From Faecalicatena faecalis (GTDB lineage: Bacteria; Bacillota; Clostridia; Lachnospirales; Lachnospiraceae): DNA of 64,000 nucleotides. Made by a program: the position numbers and the translations under genes. Shown here one piece after another: positions 9,116 to 18,171 of the stretch. The stretch lies in assembly GCF_012524165.2 (NCBI RefSeq), contig NZ_JABACJ020000003.1, positions 1-64,000 on the forward strand. The letters run 5' to 3'. A model generated the notes under the pieces. That model saw only the letters and a list, made by a program, of their open reading frames with translations, did not search any database and was not told where the DNA came from. Numbering within the stretch: position 1 is the first letter of the stretch; the number at the start of each line of letters is the position of its first letter.

Positions 9116-10594
9116 TTAATTTTGAATAATGGTTTTAAATTTCTCATATGCGGCATTCCACTTCTCTTCATCCTGTGGAATGTACTCATATGTTTTTTCT
9201 GAATCTGCGATGATCTGTCTTGCCTCATTCATGTCCCTAATTTCTCCCAGTGACATGAACTGTACCGCAATGTTGCCGAGTGCGGTGGCTTCTACAGGTC
9301 CTGCAATTACTTTGCGTCCGTTGGCTCCTGCTGTCATCTGACAGAGAAGCTTACTCTGGATACCTCCTCCGATCATATGGATGGTCGGATAATGCTTTCC
9401 TGTACAGGATTCAATCTGCTCCAATGCGTATCTGTACTTAAGCGCAAGGCTCTGATTGATACAGCACATAATCTCTCCGATTGTCTCCGGGACCTTCTGT
9501 CCTGTCTTTCTGCAGAACTCTCTAATGCGCTCCGGGATGTTGCCTGCCGGCACGAACTCTGGTGCATCAGGATCAATAAAGCTCTGGAACGGCTCTGCCT
9601 CTCTCGCCATCTGCTCTAACTCGCCGAAGGAATATTCCTGTCCTTCACGAATCCACTGCCTTCTGCTCTCCTGTGCGAGCCAAAGACCGATAATATTCTT
9701 AAGAAGTGTTGTCGTATTTCCATAACCACCTTCATTACTTACATTACACTCCAGGGACTTCTCACCGATGATCGGTGCTTTTAATTCGGTTCCGAATAAA
9801 CTCCATGTCCCACAACTGATAAACATAAAATCCTCTTCCTGAGTCGGAACTGCAACTACGGCACTCTGAGTGTCATGACTAGCAACTGCAATGACCTTCG
9901 CAGGCTGGATTCCAAGTTCCTCACAGATTTCATCACTTAACATTCCTACAACGGTACCGCTTGGTACGATCTCCGGGAATATTTCCTTTGGAATCTGAAG
10001 TGCATCCATGATCTTATCGGACCATACCTTATTCCTTGCATCCATCAACTGAGTCGTCGTAGACATCGTATATTCTGCTTTCTTCTCACCTGTCAGAAAA
10101 TAATTGAACAGATCTGGCGTCAGCAGAAGCTTGTCAGCGCGCTCCAGAAGCCATGGTCTCTTCTGAACCAATGAATAAAGCTGGAAAACGGTATTGAAAT
10201 TTTCGAACTGATTCCCGGTCAAGTCATACAACTCATCCTTCGGGATTGCCTTGAATACTTCCTCCTGCATTCCAAGAGTTCTGTCATCTCTATAGTGTAC
10301 AGCACTCTCGAGCAGAACTCCGTGCTCATCCAGAAGTCCGAAATCAACCCCCCATGTATCAATTCCGATACTGTCAAAGCCGCCTTTTTGTTTTGCTTTG
10401 ATAATACCCTGTTTAATCTCGAAAAATTGTCTTAGAGTGTCCCAGTACATGGTCTTGCCGATAATCACGGGATCGTTGGAGAAGCGGTAGACCTCTTCCA
10501 TATGTATCTTTCCGTCTTCTAGAGTTCCCAGAATCGCACGTCCGCTGGAAGCTCCAAAATCAAATGCAAGTACCTGTTTCTTTTCACTACTCAC
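9116..10594 (-). CDS. fucK: L-fuculokinase (rhamnulokinase-type FGGY kinase)
   Basis: 492 aa from a GTG at 10592-10594, six bases after GGAGGAAGATGT. The FGGY fold is clear: [18 protein letters not shown] at the N-terminus (phosphate-1 loop), [33 protein letters not shown] with the catalytic-base Asp, [12 protein letters not shown], and the C-terminal [18 protein letters not shown] (adenosine motif). By sequence it resembles RhaB more than E. coli FucK, but it stands directly before fucI and fucU, so L-fuculose is the most likely substrate (product L-fuculose-1-phosphate). Dual use on L-rhamnulose is possible, since no separate RhaB is seen near the rhamnose genes. It is the first gene of the unit, divergent from the AraC regulator. 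Confidence 0.82.
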   Translation of the reverse strand: MSSEKKQVLAFDFGASSGRAILGTLEDGKIHMEEVYRFSNDPVIIGKTMYWDTLRQFFEIKQGIIKAKQKGGFDSIGIDTWGVDFGLLDEHGVLLESAVHYRDDRTLGMQEEVFKAIPKDELYDLTGNQFENFNTVFQLYSLVQKRPWLLERADKLLLTPDLFNYFLTGEKKAEYTMSTTTQLMDARNKVWSDKIMDALQIPKEIFPEIVPSGTVVGMLSDEICEELGIQPAKVIAVASHDTQSAVVAVPTQEEDFMFISCGTWSLFGTELKAPIIGEKSLECNVSNEGGYGNTTTLLKNIIGLWLAQESRRQWIREGQEYSFGELEQMAREAEPFQSFIDPDAPEFVPAGNIPERIREFCRKTGQKVPETIGEIMCCINQSLALKYRYALEQIESCTGKHYPTIHMIGGGIQSKLLCQMTAGANGRKVIAGPVEATALGNIAVQFMSLGEIRDMNEARQIIADSEKTYEYIPQDEEKWNAAYEKFKTIIQN

Positions 10595-10778
10595 ACATCT
10601 TCCTCCTTTCAAAATCAGCCAGGGGATATCCATCCACTTTGCTGTCTAATCGTGAATGCTGCCCTTTTAACGCTGCTTATCATTCACCTCGTCATTGATT
10701 TCATTTTATCATTGTGCCTGAAAATATACTTGTGCTATAATAGTAAAAAATATAACAATATTCACATAAAGGAGAATT
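10595..10778. promoter_or_regulatory. Divergent fucK / araC-type regulator intergenic region
   Basis: On the plus strand TTGTGC (10712-10717), an 18-bp spacer and TATAAT (10736-10741), with an extended TG before it, form a good promoter for the AraC-type gene; AAAGGAGAATT precedes its ATG. The fucK promoter must also lie here but lacks a strong consensus match, fitting dependence on the activator. Confidence 0.6.
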
Positions 10779-11624
10779 ATGCAATATATCAATTACCGGG
10801 AGAGCTGGCAGCGCGGAACTGTCGACTTCCCCTTCGAATACCATCATGTTACCCCCATGCATCCCCAGTATGTCATGTCTCTGCACTGGCACGTAGAGTT
10901 CGAGATCATACGGATTTTAAAGGGGAGCTTCCAATTATCCATAGATGAGCAGGAATACACGGTTCTTGAAGGTTCTGCTATCCTTATCCCAGCAGGCTCG
11001 GTCCATTCCGGCATCCCCCACGACTGTACTTACGAATGTATCGTCTTTGACATGAATATGCTCATGAATAAAAACGATGCCTGCTTAAGACTGATCCGTA
11101 AAATCATAGACCACGAGGTAGAGCCGGCTTATGTATATCCTGAATCCTATAACGATATCCACCATACCATCTGGGCCATGTTCGACGCGATCGCCTCAAA
11201 AAAGGAGGGCTATCAGCTTACTGTACTTGGCACGCTCTACCAGATGATCGGGCTGGTCTTCTCCAGACAATACTATAACCCAGCGCCTGCACAGCCTCCG
11301 CGCAACCATAAAAGAATTGTACAGCTCAAGACCGCACTGGAATTCATGGAGTCGTCCTATCACAAACAGATTACGCTCGAGGAGATGGCTGGCAGCGTCA
11401 ATATGTCCCCCAAATACTTCTGCCGTTTCTTTCAGGAGATGACGCACCGCACTCCCATTGATTACCTGAATTATTACCGCATCGAGCGGGCCTGCTATCA
11501 GCTTTTGACAACAGACCAATCCATCACCGAGGTTGCCTATAACTCTGGATTTAACGACTTAAGTTACTTTATTAAGACCTTTAAAAAGTACAAAGGCACC
11601 ACTCCTAAAAAGTATTTAAAATAA
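10779..11624 (+). CDS. AraC-family regulator with cupin sensor, likely fucose activator
   Basis: 281 aa. The N-terminal half is a cupin-type sugar-sensing domain (SLHWHVEFEIIRILKGSFQLSI at about 33-54, then LIPAGSVHSG with a second His). The C-terminal ~100 residues hold two AraC helix-turn-helices: HKQITLEEMAGSVNMSPKYFCRFFQEMTHRTPIDYLNYYRIERACYQL and SITEVAYNSGFNDLSYFIKTFKKYKGTTPKKYLK. It is transcribed away from fucK, the usual place for a dedicated activator. No membrane segments, so a cytosolic sensor. The L-fucose or fuculose effector is inferred from context. Confidence 0.8.
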   Translation: MQYINYRESWQRGTVDFPFEYHHVTPMHPQYVMSLHWHVEFEIIRILKGSFQLSIDEQEYTVLEGSAILIPAGSVHSGIPHDCTYECIVFDMNMLMNKNDACLRLIRKIIDHEVEPAYVYPESYNDIHHTIWAMFDAIASKKEGYQLTVLGTLYQMIGLVFSRQYYNPAPAQPPRNHKRIVQLKTALEFMESSYHKQITLEEMAGSVNMSPKYFCRFFQEMTHRTPIDYLNYYRIERACYQLLTTDQSITEVAYNSGFNDLSYFIKTFKKYKGTTPKKYLK

Positions 11625-11662
11625 CAGGAACTCTTCCCGCCAATCACAATTTTCCTATACAT

Positions 11663-13540
11663 TTATCCAACAAAAATATCCTTTTCCCCTGTGTTGGCGG
11701 GTTCCTTCTTTCGAAAACTATATTTGCCTTTCCCTTCTCGTTTGGCCTGATACATCGCAGAATCTGCGGCTATATATAGCTCCTGGTAGCTGCTGCCATC
11801 TGACGGGAAGGCCGCAATACCAATACTGACTGTAAAAGCCGCCTTCTGCTTCGCTAATCTCTGCAGAAGTGCATCTGCTTTGCTGCAGGCAACAAATAAC
11901 TCTTTTACATCTGCCATAAAGATAACAAATTCATCTCCGCCAAGCCTTCCAATAATATCCTCACGACGGAATACCATTTTCATCTCACTCACCAATTGAA
12001 TCAGAAGACTGTCTCCTGCCGAATGCCCCTGAGTATCATTGATTCTCTTAAAATCATCCACATCCAGCATAAAGAAAAAGCCATATGATGTCTGCTTTAA
12101 CTGCTCTGTAATCTGTACCTCAGCCGCCTCCCTGTTCCATGCACCGGTCATGGCATCTGTGGAGGACTTTTGAATCAATCGCTGTTCCTGCGCTTTCTGA
12201 TCATGAACATCCGAAAATTTACCGACCACCATGACAGCCCGTCCTCTCCGGTCCAATAAGAGCTGTGCCTGGCAGTGCATCCAACGGTAATCCCCACTCT
12301 TATTCAGAAACCGCACATCCTCCTCCATCTGTTCTGTTCCAGTCTCCACCATACTTTTCAACATATTCCTTAAGCGTTCAACATCGTCGGGATGCAGAAG
12401 ATTGAATTTCTGTTCCTCATCAAAGGGATACCGGATATCTTCCGGCCTGACATCAAAGTGATCCACAATATTCGGTGTAAAAGCCAATGACCTGGCCGAG
12501 CAGTCATATTCAAACAAAATGGTATCCGAAAACTGTGCCAATAATTCATATCTGGCCTGATTCCTCAAAAGCCGCTCCTTCTGCTGAACATATATTCCTG
12601 CAGCACCAGTGAGCAGCACAATCAGGAATACCAGAAGTGAAACAATCAGAAGCCTGGTGTTTTTCATAATCGAAACTGAATACCCCTTCACTTCATTCGA
12701 GTGAGTCATGGATAATAAAATCCATCCGTTATACCGCAGCCCTGTAGTCATGATAAAGAACTGCCCTTCCCGGGGACTATCGATGGTAACCAGAGATGTC
12801 TTTCCTGACTTAAGCCCATCACGGACCTCCTCGATCTTATTCTTGGAAATGTCCATATCTTCCAGATCCCGAAATAGATTCTCTTCTCCCCCATAATATA
12901 CATCTTTGTCAATGATCAGACTTCCATCCTGCGTAATCAGAAAATTAGAGGTCCATTCATAATCCTGACGCATCGTAATCTTCATCAGTTCATCCGCCTT
13001 AATAAAACCACAGACTACACCTATGATCTCCCCCGCCCTCTTAACAGGTCTCATTACACTAATTGCATAAGCTCCCTCAAGTTGTTTTGAAGAAAACACA
13101 TCAGAAATAACACTCTCGTCGTTCAAAAGTCTTTCGATTACTTTCTTATCCTGCTTGGACGTATCTTCCTTGGAAAGTTCTTCTTTCAATATGTCAGCAG
13201 AATAATATTCTATATCATTTAAAATATCCAGTTGTTCAACAGCTTCCTGATACCGACTGTTCAGTTCAAGGTCTGATGAATCTAAACTCTCATATATCTG
13301 AGCGATCCCATTTACTAACTTCTGTACCTCCTGAATCGAATCATCTATCTCTGCTACTTGTCCCTTATGAATCGAGGTCAAATTCTCCTCTATAAGCGAA
13401 TTGAATATCTGGGCATTGCGTCCCTGATACATCTTAAGCATGACTGCTACCATAATGCCTGTCAAAATAAGACTCCCTATCAACAGGAGCCATACTCGCA
13501 GCTGCATGGTTCTTTTCTGTCCATTGTTCCGTTTTTTCAT
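11663..13540 (-). CDS. Membrane diguanylate cyclase with extracellular sensor, PAS and GGDEF domains
   Basis: 625 aa from the ATG at 13538-13540 (AAGAGGAATCGCT upstream). Order: N-terminal membrane segment (about 15-37); extracellular helical dCache-like sensor (about 40-300) with IGVVCGFIKADELM and NGWILLSMTHSNEV; second membrane segment (about 308-335, RLLIVSLLVFLIVLLTGAAGIYV); PAS domain (about 350-465) with YRWMHCQAQLL; GGDEF domain (about 475-615). The active-site motif is intact in GRLGGDEFVIF. The product-inhibition I-site RxxD is also present (RRED, exactly five residues before GGDEF), so the enzyme is predicted to make cyclic di-GMP with feedback control. It converges with the AraC gene and is not part of a sugar operon. 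Confidence 0.88.
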   Translation of the reverse strand: MKKRNNGQKRTMQLRVWLLLIGSLILTGIMVAVMLKMYQGRNAQIFNSLIEENLTSIHKGQVAEIDDSIQEVQKLVNGIAQIYESLDSSDLELNSRYQEAVEQLDILNDIEYYSADILKEELSKEDTSKQDKKVIERLLNDESVISDVFSSKQLEGAYAISVMRPVKRAGEIIGVVCGFIKADELMKITMRQDYEWTSNFLITQDGSLIIDKDVYYGGEENLFRDLEDMDISKNKIEEVRDGLKSGKTSLVTIDSPREGQFFIMTTGLRYNGWILLSMTHSNEVKGYSVSIMKNTRLLIVSLLVFLIVLLTGAAGIYVQQKERLLRNQARYELLAQFSDTILFEYDCSARSLAFTPNIVDHFDVRPEDIRYPFDEEQKFNLLHPDDVERLRNMLKSMVETGTEQMEEDVRFLNKSGDYRWMHCQAQLLLDRRGRAVMVVGKFSDVHDQKAQEQRLIQKSSTDAMTGAWNREAAEVQITEQLKQTSYGFFFMLDVDDFKRINDTQGHSAGDSLLIQLVSEMKMVFRREDIIGRLGGDEFVIFMADVKELFVACSKADALLQRLAKQKAAFTVSIGIAAFPSDGSSYQELYIAADSAMYQAKREGKGKYSFRKKEPANTGEKDIFVG

Positions 13541-13654
13541 AGCGATTCCTCTTTTCCCTGAAGAATTTGGAAATCTAAATATATGTTCTATTATACTCGC
13601 CTTTCTGTATATTCTCAAGGGACAGAACAATCTAATAACCGCCTAAAAAAGAGG

Positions 13655-13686
13655 CCAAAAAAACCGGCGTTTTCATTACGCCGGTC
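13655..13686 (-). terminator. Terminator of the small unknown gene
   Basis: ACCGGCG (13663-13669) pairs with CGCCGGT (13679-13685); seven T residues follow on the minus strand. Confidence 0.8.
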
Positions 13687-13694
13687 CGTATTCC

Positions 13695-14135
13695 CTAAAA
13701 AATACCAAATATCTTTTCTCTAAAGGCCCCATACAGAGTATCATAATCTGTATAATGGATATCTCCCTCTTTAAAACTTTTCTTCCATACTTTTCGGATT
13801 CCTTCTGCAATTACTTTAGAGTCCTCTGATTCCAGCCCCAGAACCGTCGGAAAAACGTAATAGATCATGAAGAAGTTCAGATCCACCTGGGTGCGGGCTT
13901 CAACAATCCCCTTTTTGTTAGAAAAATGAGCCTTGACTGCCTCTGCCAGGCATACTCCGATTTCTTCGGCAGCCGCCTCTTTGTCCTCGGCCTGTCCCAC
14001 ATAATCTGCCATTTCCTGAAAAAAATGTCCATTCTTTTCAATAAACATCGCCGTATTACTCTCATAGCTTTTCTTTTTCAGATGTCCAATCATCTTCTCC
14101 TTGTTGTCAAAGACAGTTTCTATTCCCTGAAGCAT
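13695..14135 (-). CDS. Unknown protein resembling a TetR C-terminal domain
   Basis: 146 aa, start ATG at 14133-14135 with AGGAGGAATGTT upstream, and its own promoter and terminator, so it is a real single gene. I do not recognise the family with certainty. It reads as all-helical, charged and soluble (no signal peptide or membrane segment), with helices such as GIETVFDNKEKMIGHLKKKSY, AEEIGVCLAEAVKAHF and SKVIAEGIRKVWKKSF. The pattern is like the ligand-binding C-terminal half of a TetR-type regulator, including a conserved hydrophobic FFMIYYVFPTVLGL helix, but no helix-turn-helix domain precedes it and no upstream frame supplies one. Function not assigned. Confidence 0.7.
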   Translation of the reverse strand: MLQGIETVFDNKEKMIGHLKKKSYESNTAMFIEKNGHFFQEMADYVGQAEDKEAAAEEIGVCLAEAVKAHFSNKKGIVEARTQVDLNFFMIYYVFPTVLGLESEDSKVIAEGIRKVWKKSFKEGDIHYTDYDTLYGAFREKIFGIF

Positions 14136-14251
14136 AACATTCCTCCTGCGTCTTTTCTTCTACATAATTCCATAGGTTACTGCGGACCTGTCTACAAAGG
14201 CATATACCACGATATCCCCTATGAGCATCTCTTCTTGCGCCAGTTGTAGAT

Positions 14252-14257
14252 ATTATA
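14252..14257 (-). promoter_or_regulatory. Extended -10 promoter of the unknown gene
   Basis: On the minus strand TGATATAAT is a perfect extended -10 element about 115 bp upstream of the ATG. The leader between it and the gene shows no clear structure. Confidence 0.5.
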
Positions 14258-14268
14258 TCAGATTTTAT

Positions 14269-14299
14269 AAAAAAAAGGAACCGGGACGCTCCCGGTTCC
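14269..14299 (-). terminator. Terminator of the ABC importer operon
   Basis: GGAACCGGGA (14277-14286) pairs with TCCCGGTTCC (14290-14299), a perfect 10-bp stem with a 3-nt loop, followed by eight T residues on the minus strand. Confidence 0.9.
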
Positions 14300-14332
14300 T
14301 CCTTAATGAACTATTTTTATGTTCTGTTATGA

Positions 14333-15475
14333 TTAGTCATACAGGTTTGGAGAGATATCAGGATCTTCCATGTTTGTAGCATCATACCAGTAACCATCTG
14401 TTTCGATATCACTTACTTCTTCGCCGTTGCAGATCTTTGTAAGTGTTTCGATAGATAATTTACCCTGCATCAGAGGAGACTGTGTAACAGCACCAAGTAA
14501 TGTACCATCTTTAACAGCAGCTTTGATTGTTGAACCAGCATCGAATCCAGCAGCGATAATGTTCTTCTCTGGGTCAGATCCTAATACGCTCAGGTTCTGG
14601 TTAGCTGTCAGAACACCCTCTGCAGAAACCTGGTTAGAACCGAAGATTGCGATTGTATCTTCTTTGTTCATGATGTTAGCTGCTTCTGTAGAACATAACT
14701 CAACTGTTGTCTGAGCCGGTACTGCGATTTCGATAACGATGTCAGCTGATTTAGCATCACCTTTATCTTCTACTTTACCAACATAGTAGTCATTTCCTGT
14801 TACAGCAACTGTCTTTCCATCAGCTTTAGCAAGCTCGATGAATCTGTTAACGAATCCAAGACCACGCTCTGTAATGTTAGCGGATGTTGCATCCTGGTTA
14901 ACTTCACCAACTCTTACCTGTTTGTCAGCTTTAGCAATTTTGTCTTTTACTGCTTCATAAATCTTATCAGCTGCAATAGCACCTGCTGCACCGTTGTTTG
15001 TTACAACTGTTGCATATACTGATCCTTCTGGAGCATCCGGCACACCTGAGTCGAAGCATACTACTGGGATTTTCTTGTCAAGTGCTGTCTGCAGTGAATC
15101 AAGAACTGAGTTCTGGTCACAAGCTGCAAGAGCGATTCCGTCTGGAGCCTTGTTGATAGCATTGTTCAGCATGTTTACCTGGTCAGCGATATCAGACTCA
15201 GCGTTAGGTCCTGTTGTGTTAGCTGTAACACCCAGTTCTTCCTCTGCCTGTTTGATTCCCTGAACAGCTGCCTGCCAGTATGATGACTGGAAGCTCTTTA
15301 CAACAACTTCGAAGTGATAGTCTCCGCCTTTTGCTTCATCACCTTTGTCTTCTGTCTCTGTTTTTGCTGCTGAGTCGTCAGCCTTCTTGTCCTCGCCGCC
15401 TTTGCTTCCACATCCAGCGATCATTCCTGCTACCATGCATCCGCTAAGTAACACTGCTAAAACTTTCTTTTTCAT
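14333..15475 (-). CDS. Sugar ABC transporter substrate-binding lipoprotein (ribose family)
   Basis: 380 aa from the ATG at 15473-15475 (GGAGGACAAAAAATT upstream). A lipoprotein signal ends in the lipobox IAGC, with the lipidated Cys22, followed by an acidic Lys/Glu/Asp-rich spacer. The rest is a periplasmic-binding-protein type I fold: VVVKSFQSSYWQAAVQGIKQAEEELG, PDGIALAACDQNSVLDSLQTALDKKIPVVCFDSG, TAGFDAG-like IIAAGFDAGSTIKAAVKDGTLLGAVTQSPLMQG. It delivers a monosaccharide to the two permeases encoded upstream. It is the last gene of the four-gene importer, just before a strong terminator. The sugar is not evident from sequence; fucose, ribose, xylose and galactose are all possible, with fucose favoured weakly by the neighbourhood. 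Confidence 0.85.
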   Translation of the reverse strand: MKKKVLAVLLSGCMVAGMIAGCGSKGGEDKKADDSAAKTETEDKGDEAKGGDYHFEVVVKSFQSSYWQAAVQGIKQAEEELGVTANTTGPNAESDIADQVNMLNNAINKAPDGIALAACDQNSVLDSLQTALDKKIPVVCFDSGVPDAPEGSVYATVVTNNGAAGAIAADKIYEAVKDKIAKADKQVRVGEVNQDATSANITERGLGFVNRFIELAKADGKTVAVTGNDYYVGKVEDKGDAKSADIVIEIAVPAQTTVELCSTEAANIMNKEDTIAIFGSNQVSAEGVLTANQNLSVLGSDPEKNIIAAGFDAGSTIKAAVKDGTLLGAVTQSPLMQGKLSIETLTKICNGEEVSDIETDGYWYDATNMEDPDISPNLYD

Positions 15476-15578
15476 AATTTTTTGTCCTCCTGACATAAAA
15501 TAGTTTTATAGTAACAGCCGGGAATGGATTGTTCCGATCCCCCTGGCTGCTGACTATCATTAAAATAGGGTCACATCA

Positions 15579-16583
15579 TTAAGCTCTGTCTTTCTTTCTC
15601 TTTAAGATATCTACCAGTACGGCTGCGATCAGTACAAGACCTGTGATGATCTGCTGCCAGTTTGCTGTCAATCCGATAAACGGAAGTCCTGTCTTTAACA
15701 GGCAGATAACGAATACACCTGCCAGTGTTCCTGTGATACTTCCAGCACCACCTGACATAGATACGCCGCCGATGATTGCTCCACCGATTGCCTCCAGCTC
15801 GAATCCAGCACCTGTACCTGGCTGAACTGTAGCGAAAATAGCTGAATAAGAAATCGCTGCTAATCCTGCAAAGAATCCTGAAATCACATATGCAAAAATG
15901 TGGTAGAACTTCACATTAACGCCTGATAATTTTGTAGCTTCTTTATTACTTCCGATTGCTAATGTATAACGTCCAATCTTTGTATGGTTCAAAACAAAGG
16001 TCATCGCAATAACAATCAGGATAATCCACAAGAAACCAATCGGTATATTTATACCATTCATCTGAATCTTAAAGATACTTCTGAACCATCCTCCCGGAGC
16101 TGCTGCTGCCGGCCAGGAAATACCAAATCCACCTACAATAATAGAACCTAATCCTCTGGTAATCATACAAGTACAAAGCGTTGCTAAGAATGGTGGTAAA
16201 TCCATCAATGCGACCAAACACCCATTGACAACTCCCATTCCCACACCAAACAGAACACTAATCAACATTCCTGCCCAAGTAGGCCAACCGTGGAACGTAA
16301 TCAGATATCCACCTACCAGAGAGTAACAAACAAGTCCAGTACCAATGGAAAGGTCAACTCCTGCTGTCATCAGCGGGAAAGCAACACCAATAGCCATCAA
16401 TGTAATGTAATATGAATAATCCAAAATACTTACAAACGTTGTATATTTTCTAAAATTAGGACTGAATATGCAAAAGAAGATAAACAATGCAATTACAACC
16501 AGGAGAACGATGAACTTCTGTCCTCCCAATCTATCAATTGTAGACTCCTTTCTGCCAGCCACTTTAGTCTTATTGTCTGCCAT
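15579..16583 (-). CDS. Sugar ABC transporter permease (RbsC type), first of two
   Basis: 334 aa from the ATG at 16581-16583 (GGGAGGAAAATAAA upstream). About nine to ten hydrophobic segments and the BPD_transp_2 pattern: MTAGVDLSIGTGLVCYSLVGG, GVVNGCLVALMDLPPFLATLCT, the EAA-like TKIGRYTLAIGSNKEATKLSGVN loop that contacts the ATPase, and FELEAIGGAIIGGVSMSGGAGS near the C-terminus. It pairs with the permease at 18172-19146 to form a heterodimeric channel served by one ATPase. Thirteen bases separate it from the ATPase gene. Confidence 0.87.
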   Translation of the reverse strand: MADNKTKVAGRKESTIDRLGGQKFIVLLVVIALFIFFCIFSPNFRKYTTFVSILDYSYYITLMAIGVAFPLMTAGVDLSIGTGLVCYSLVGGYLITFHGWPTWAGMLISVLFGVGMGVVNGCLVALMDLPPFLATLCTCMITRGLGSIIVGGFGISWPAAAAPGGWFRSIFKIQMNGINIPIGFLWIILIVIAMTFVLNHTKIGRYTLAIGSNKEATKLSGVNVKFYHIFAYVISGFFAGLAAISYSAIFATVQPGTGAGFELEAIGGAIIGGVSMSGGAGSITGTLAGVFVICLLKTGLPFIGLTANWQQIITGLVLIAAVLVDILKRKKDRA

Positions 16584-16596
16584 TTTATTTTCCTCC

Positions 16597-18093
16597 CTAC
16601 TCAATCTCTCGTGTAGCCAGATTCATGATACTTTCCTGCGTAGCCTCGGAAATATCCAGCTCACCTGTCTTCTTGCCTTCACACATTACGATAATTCTAT
16701 CACTCATACGTAATATTTCCGTCATCTCAGAGGATATCATAATAATGGCTTTTCCATCTGCTGCCAACTGATTCATCAATTTGTAAATTTCACTCTTAGC
16801 ACCAACATCGATACCTCTTGTCGGTTCATCGAATATGAGGATATCACAGTCTCTTGTCAGCCATTTGGCGATAACGACCTTCTGCTGGTTACCACCTGAC
16901 AGGTTCACAACAAGCTGGTCAACATCCGGTGTCTTTGTTGCAAGGGAATCTACATATTTCTGTGCAACTTCTTTTTCTTTCTTCTTATCGATGAAGAGGC
17001 CCTTCATGTAGTTCTCCATTGTTGCCATTGTCGTATTCTCCGCAACAGATTTCTGAACTACGATTCCGTATCTCTTTCTATCTTCTGACAGATATCCGAT
17101 ACCATTGTTAACAGCATCCTGTGGACTGTTAATGGTTACTTTCTTTCCATTGATATAGATATCTCCACTGTCGATTGGGTCTGCACCAAAGAGTGCACGT
17201 GCTGTCTCAGTACGTCCGGCTCCCATCAGTCCTGAAAAACCAAGAATCTCTCCTTTATGCAGTTCGAAGCTGACATCCTGAACCATCTTTCCTGCATTCA
17301 GGTGGTCTACCTTCAATACTACCGGAGCATCCTTCGGCACCATACTCTCTGTCTTAGGATCTTCATAAATAACACGTCCTACCATCATGTTGATGATATC
17401 ATCTTTTGTACTATCTTTCGTAATCAGAGTTCCTACATATGTACCATCTCTCATGACTGTAACTCTGTCCGTGATCTTCTTAATCTCATCCATACGGTGG
17501 GAGATATAGACAATACCAATATTCCTATCCCTCAAATCACGGATGATCTTGAATAATTCTTCAATCTCTGTCTCTGTCAGCGCTGCAGAAGGCTCATCAA
17601 AGATGATGACTTTCGCATCATGGGAAATTGCCTTTGCAATCTCACACATCTGCTGTTTTCCGACTGTCAATTTACTCATTGTTTCTTTTGGATCAATATC
17701 GATGTTCATTCTCTGGAAAAGCTTTCTTGCTTCCTCATTCATCTTCTTGTCATCGATTCGGATGCCCTTCTTGAATTCTCTTCCAATGAAAATGTTCTGT
17801 GCAACTGTCAGGTGTCCGAGCATGTTCAGCTCCTGATGCACGATCACGATACCTGCATCCTGTGCTTCTCTGGTATTCGTAAATTCTACTTCTTTACCTT
17901 CATATGTAATTGTACCAGAATCTTTTTTATAGATACCTGTCAACACCTTCATCAATGTAGACTTTCCGGCACCATTCTCTCCCATCAATGCAAGGACTTC
18001 ACCTTTTCTGACTTCCAGATCAACGTGGTCCAGTGCATGAACACCAGGGAAAGATTTATCAATATCTTTCATCGTTAATATAACTTCGCCCAT
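16597..18093 (-). CDS. Sugar ABC transporter ATPase with two nucleotide-binding domains (RbsA/MglA type)
   Basis: 498 aa, the usual RbsA length. The first domain has Walker A GENGAGKSTL (about 38-47), signature MSKLTVGKQQMCEIAKA and Walker B IIFDEPSAAL. The second has the degenerate GLMGAGRTETARAL loop, signature NLSGGNQQKVVIAKWL and Walker B ILIFDEPTRGID. This one-active-plus-one-degenerate Walker A arrangement is normal for the carbohydrate CUT2 class. It energises the two flanking permeases at the cytoplasmic face. Start ATG at 18091-18093. The ribosome site upstream is weak (AAGGGTAAGAGA), which may limit its expression relative to the binding protein. Confidence 0.9.
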   Translation of the reverse strand: MGEVILTMKDIDKSFPGVHALDHVDLEVRKGEVLALMGENGAGKSTLMKVLTGIYKKDSGTITYEGKEVEFTNTREAQDAGIVIVHQELNMLGHLTVAQNIFIGREFKKGIRIDDKKMNEEARKLFQRMNIDIDPKETMSKLTVGKQQMCEIAKAISHDAKVIIFDEPSAALTETEIEELFKIIRDLRDRNIGIVYISHRMDEIKKITDRVTVMRDGTYVGTLITKDSTKDDIINMMVGRVIYEDPKTESMVPKDAPVVLKVDHLNAGKMVQDVSFELHKGEILGFSGLMGAGRTETARALFGADPIDSGDIYINGKKVTINSPQDAVNNGIGYLSEDRKRYGIVVQKSVAENTTMATMENYMKGLFIDKKKEKEVAQKYVDSLATKTPDVDQLVVNLSGGNQQKVVIAKWLTRDCDILIFDEPTRGIDVGAKSEIYKLMNQLAADGKAIIMISSEMTEILRMSDRIIVMCEGKKTGELDISEATQESIMNLATREIE

Positions 18094-18171
18094 TCTCTTA
18101 CCCTTGCCTTTCTATCTAAATTGTTCACTCTCAAATTTCCATGTATCATTGCTTTATCTACTATACGGTTC

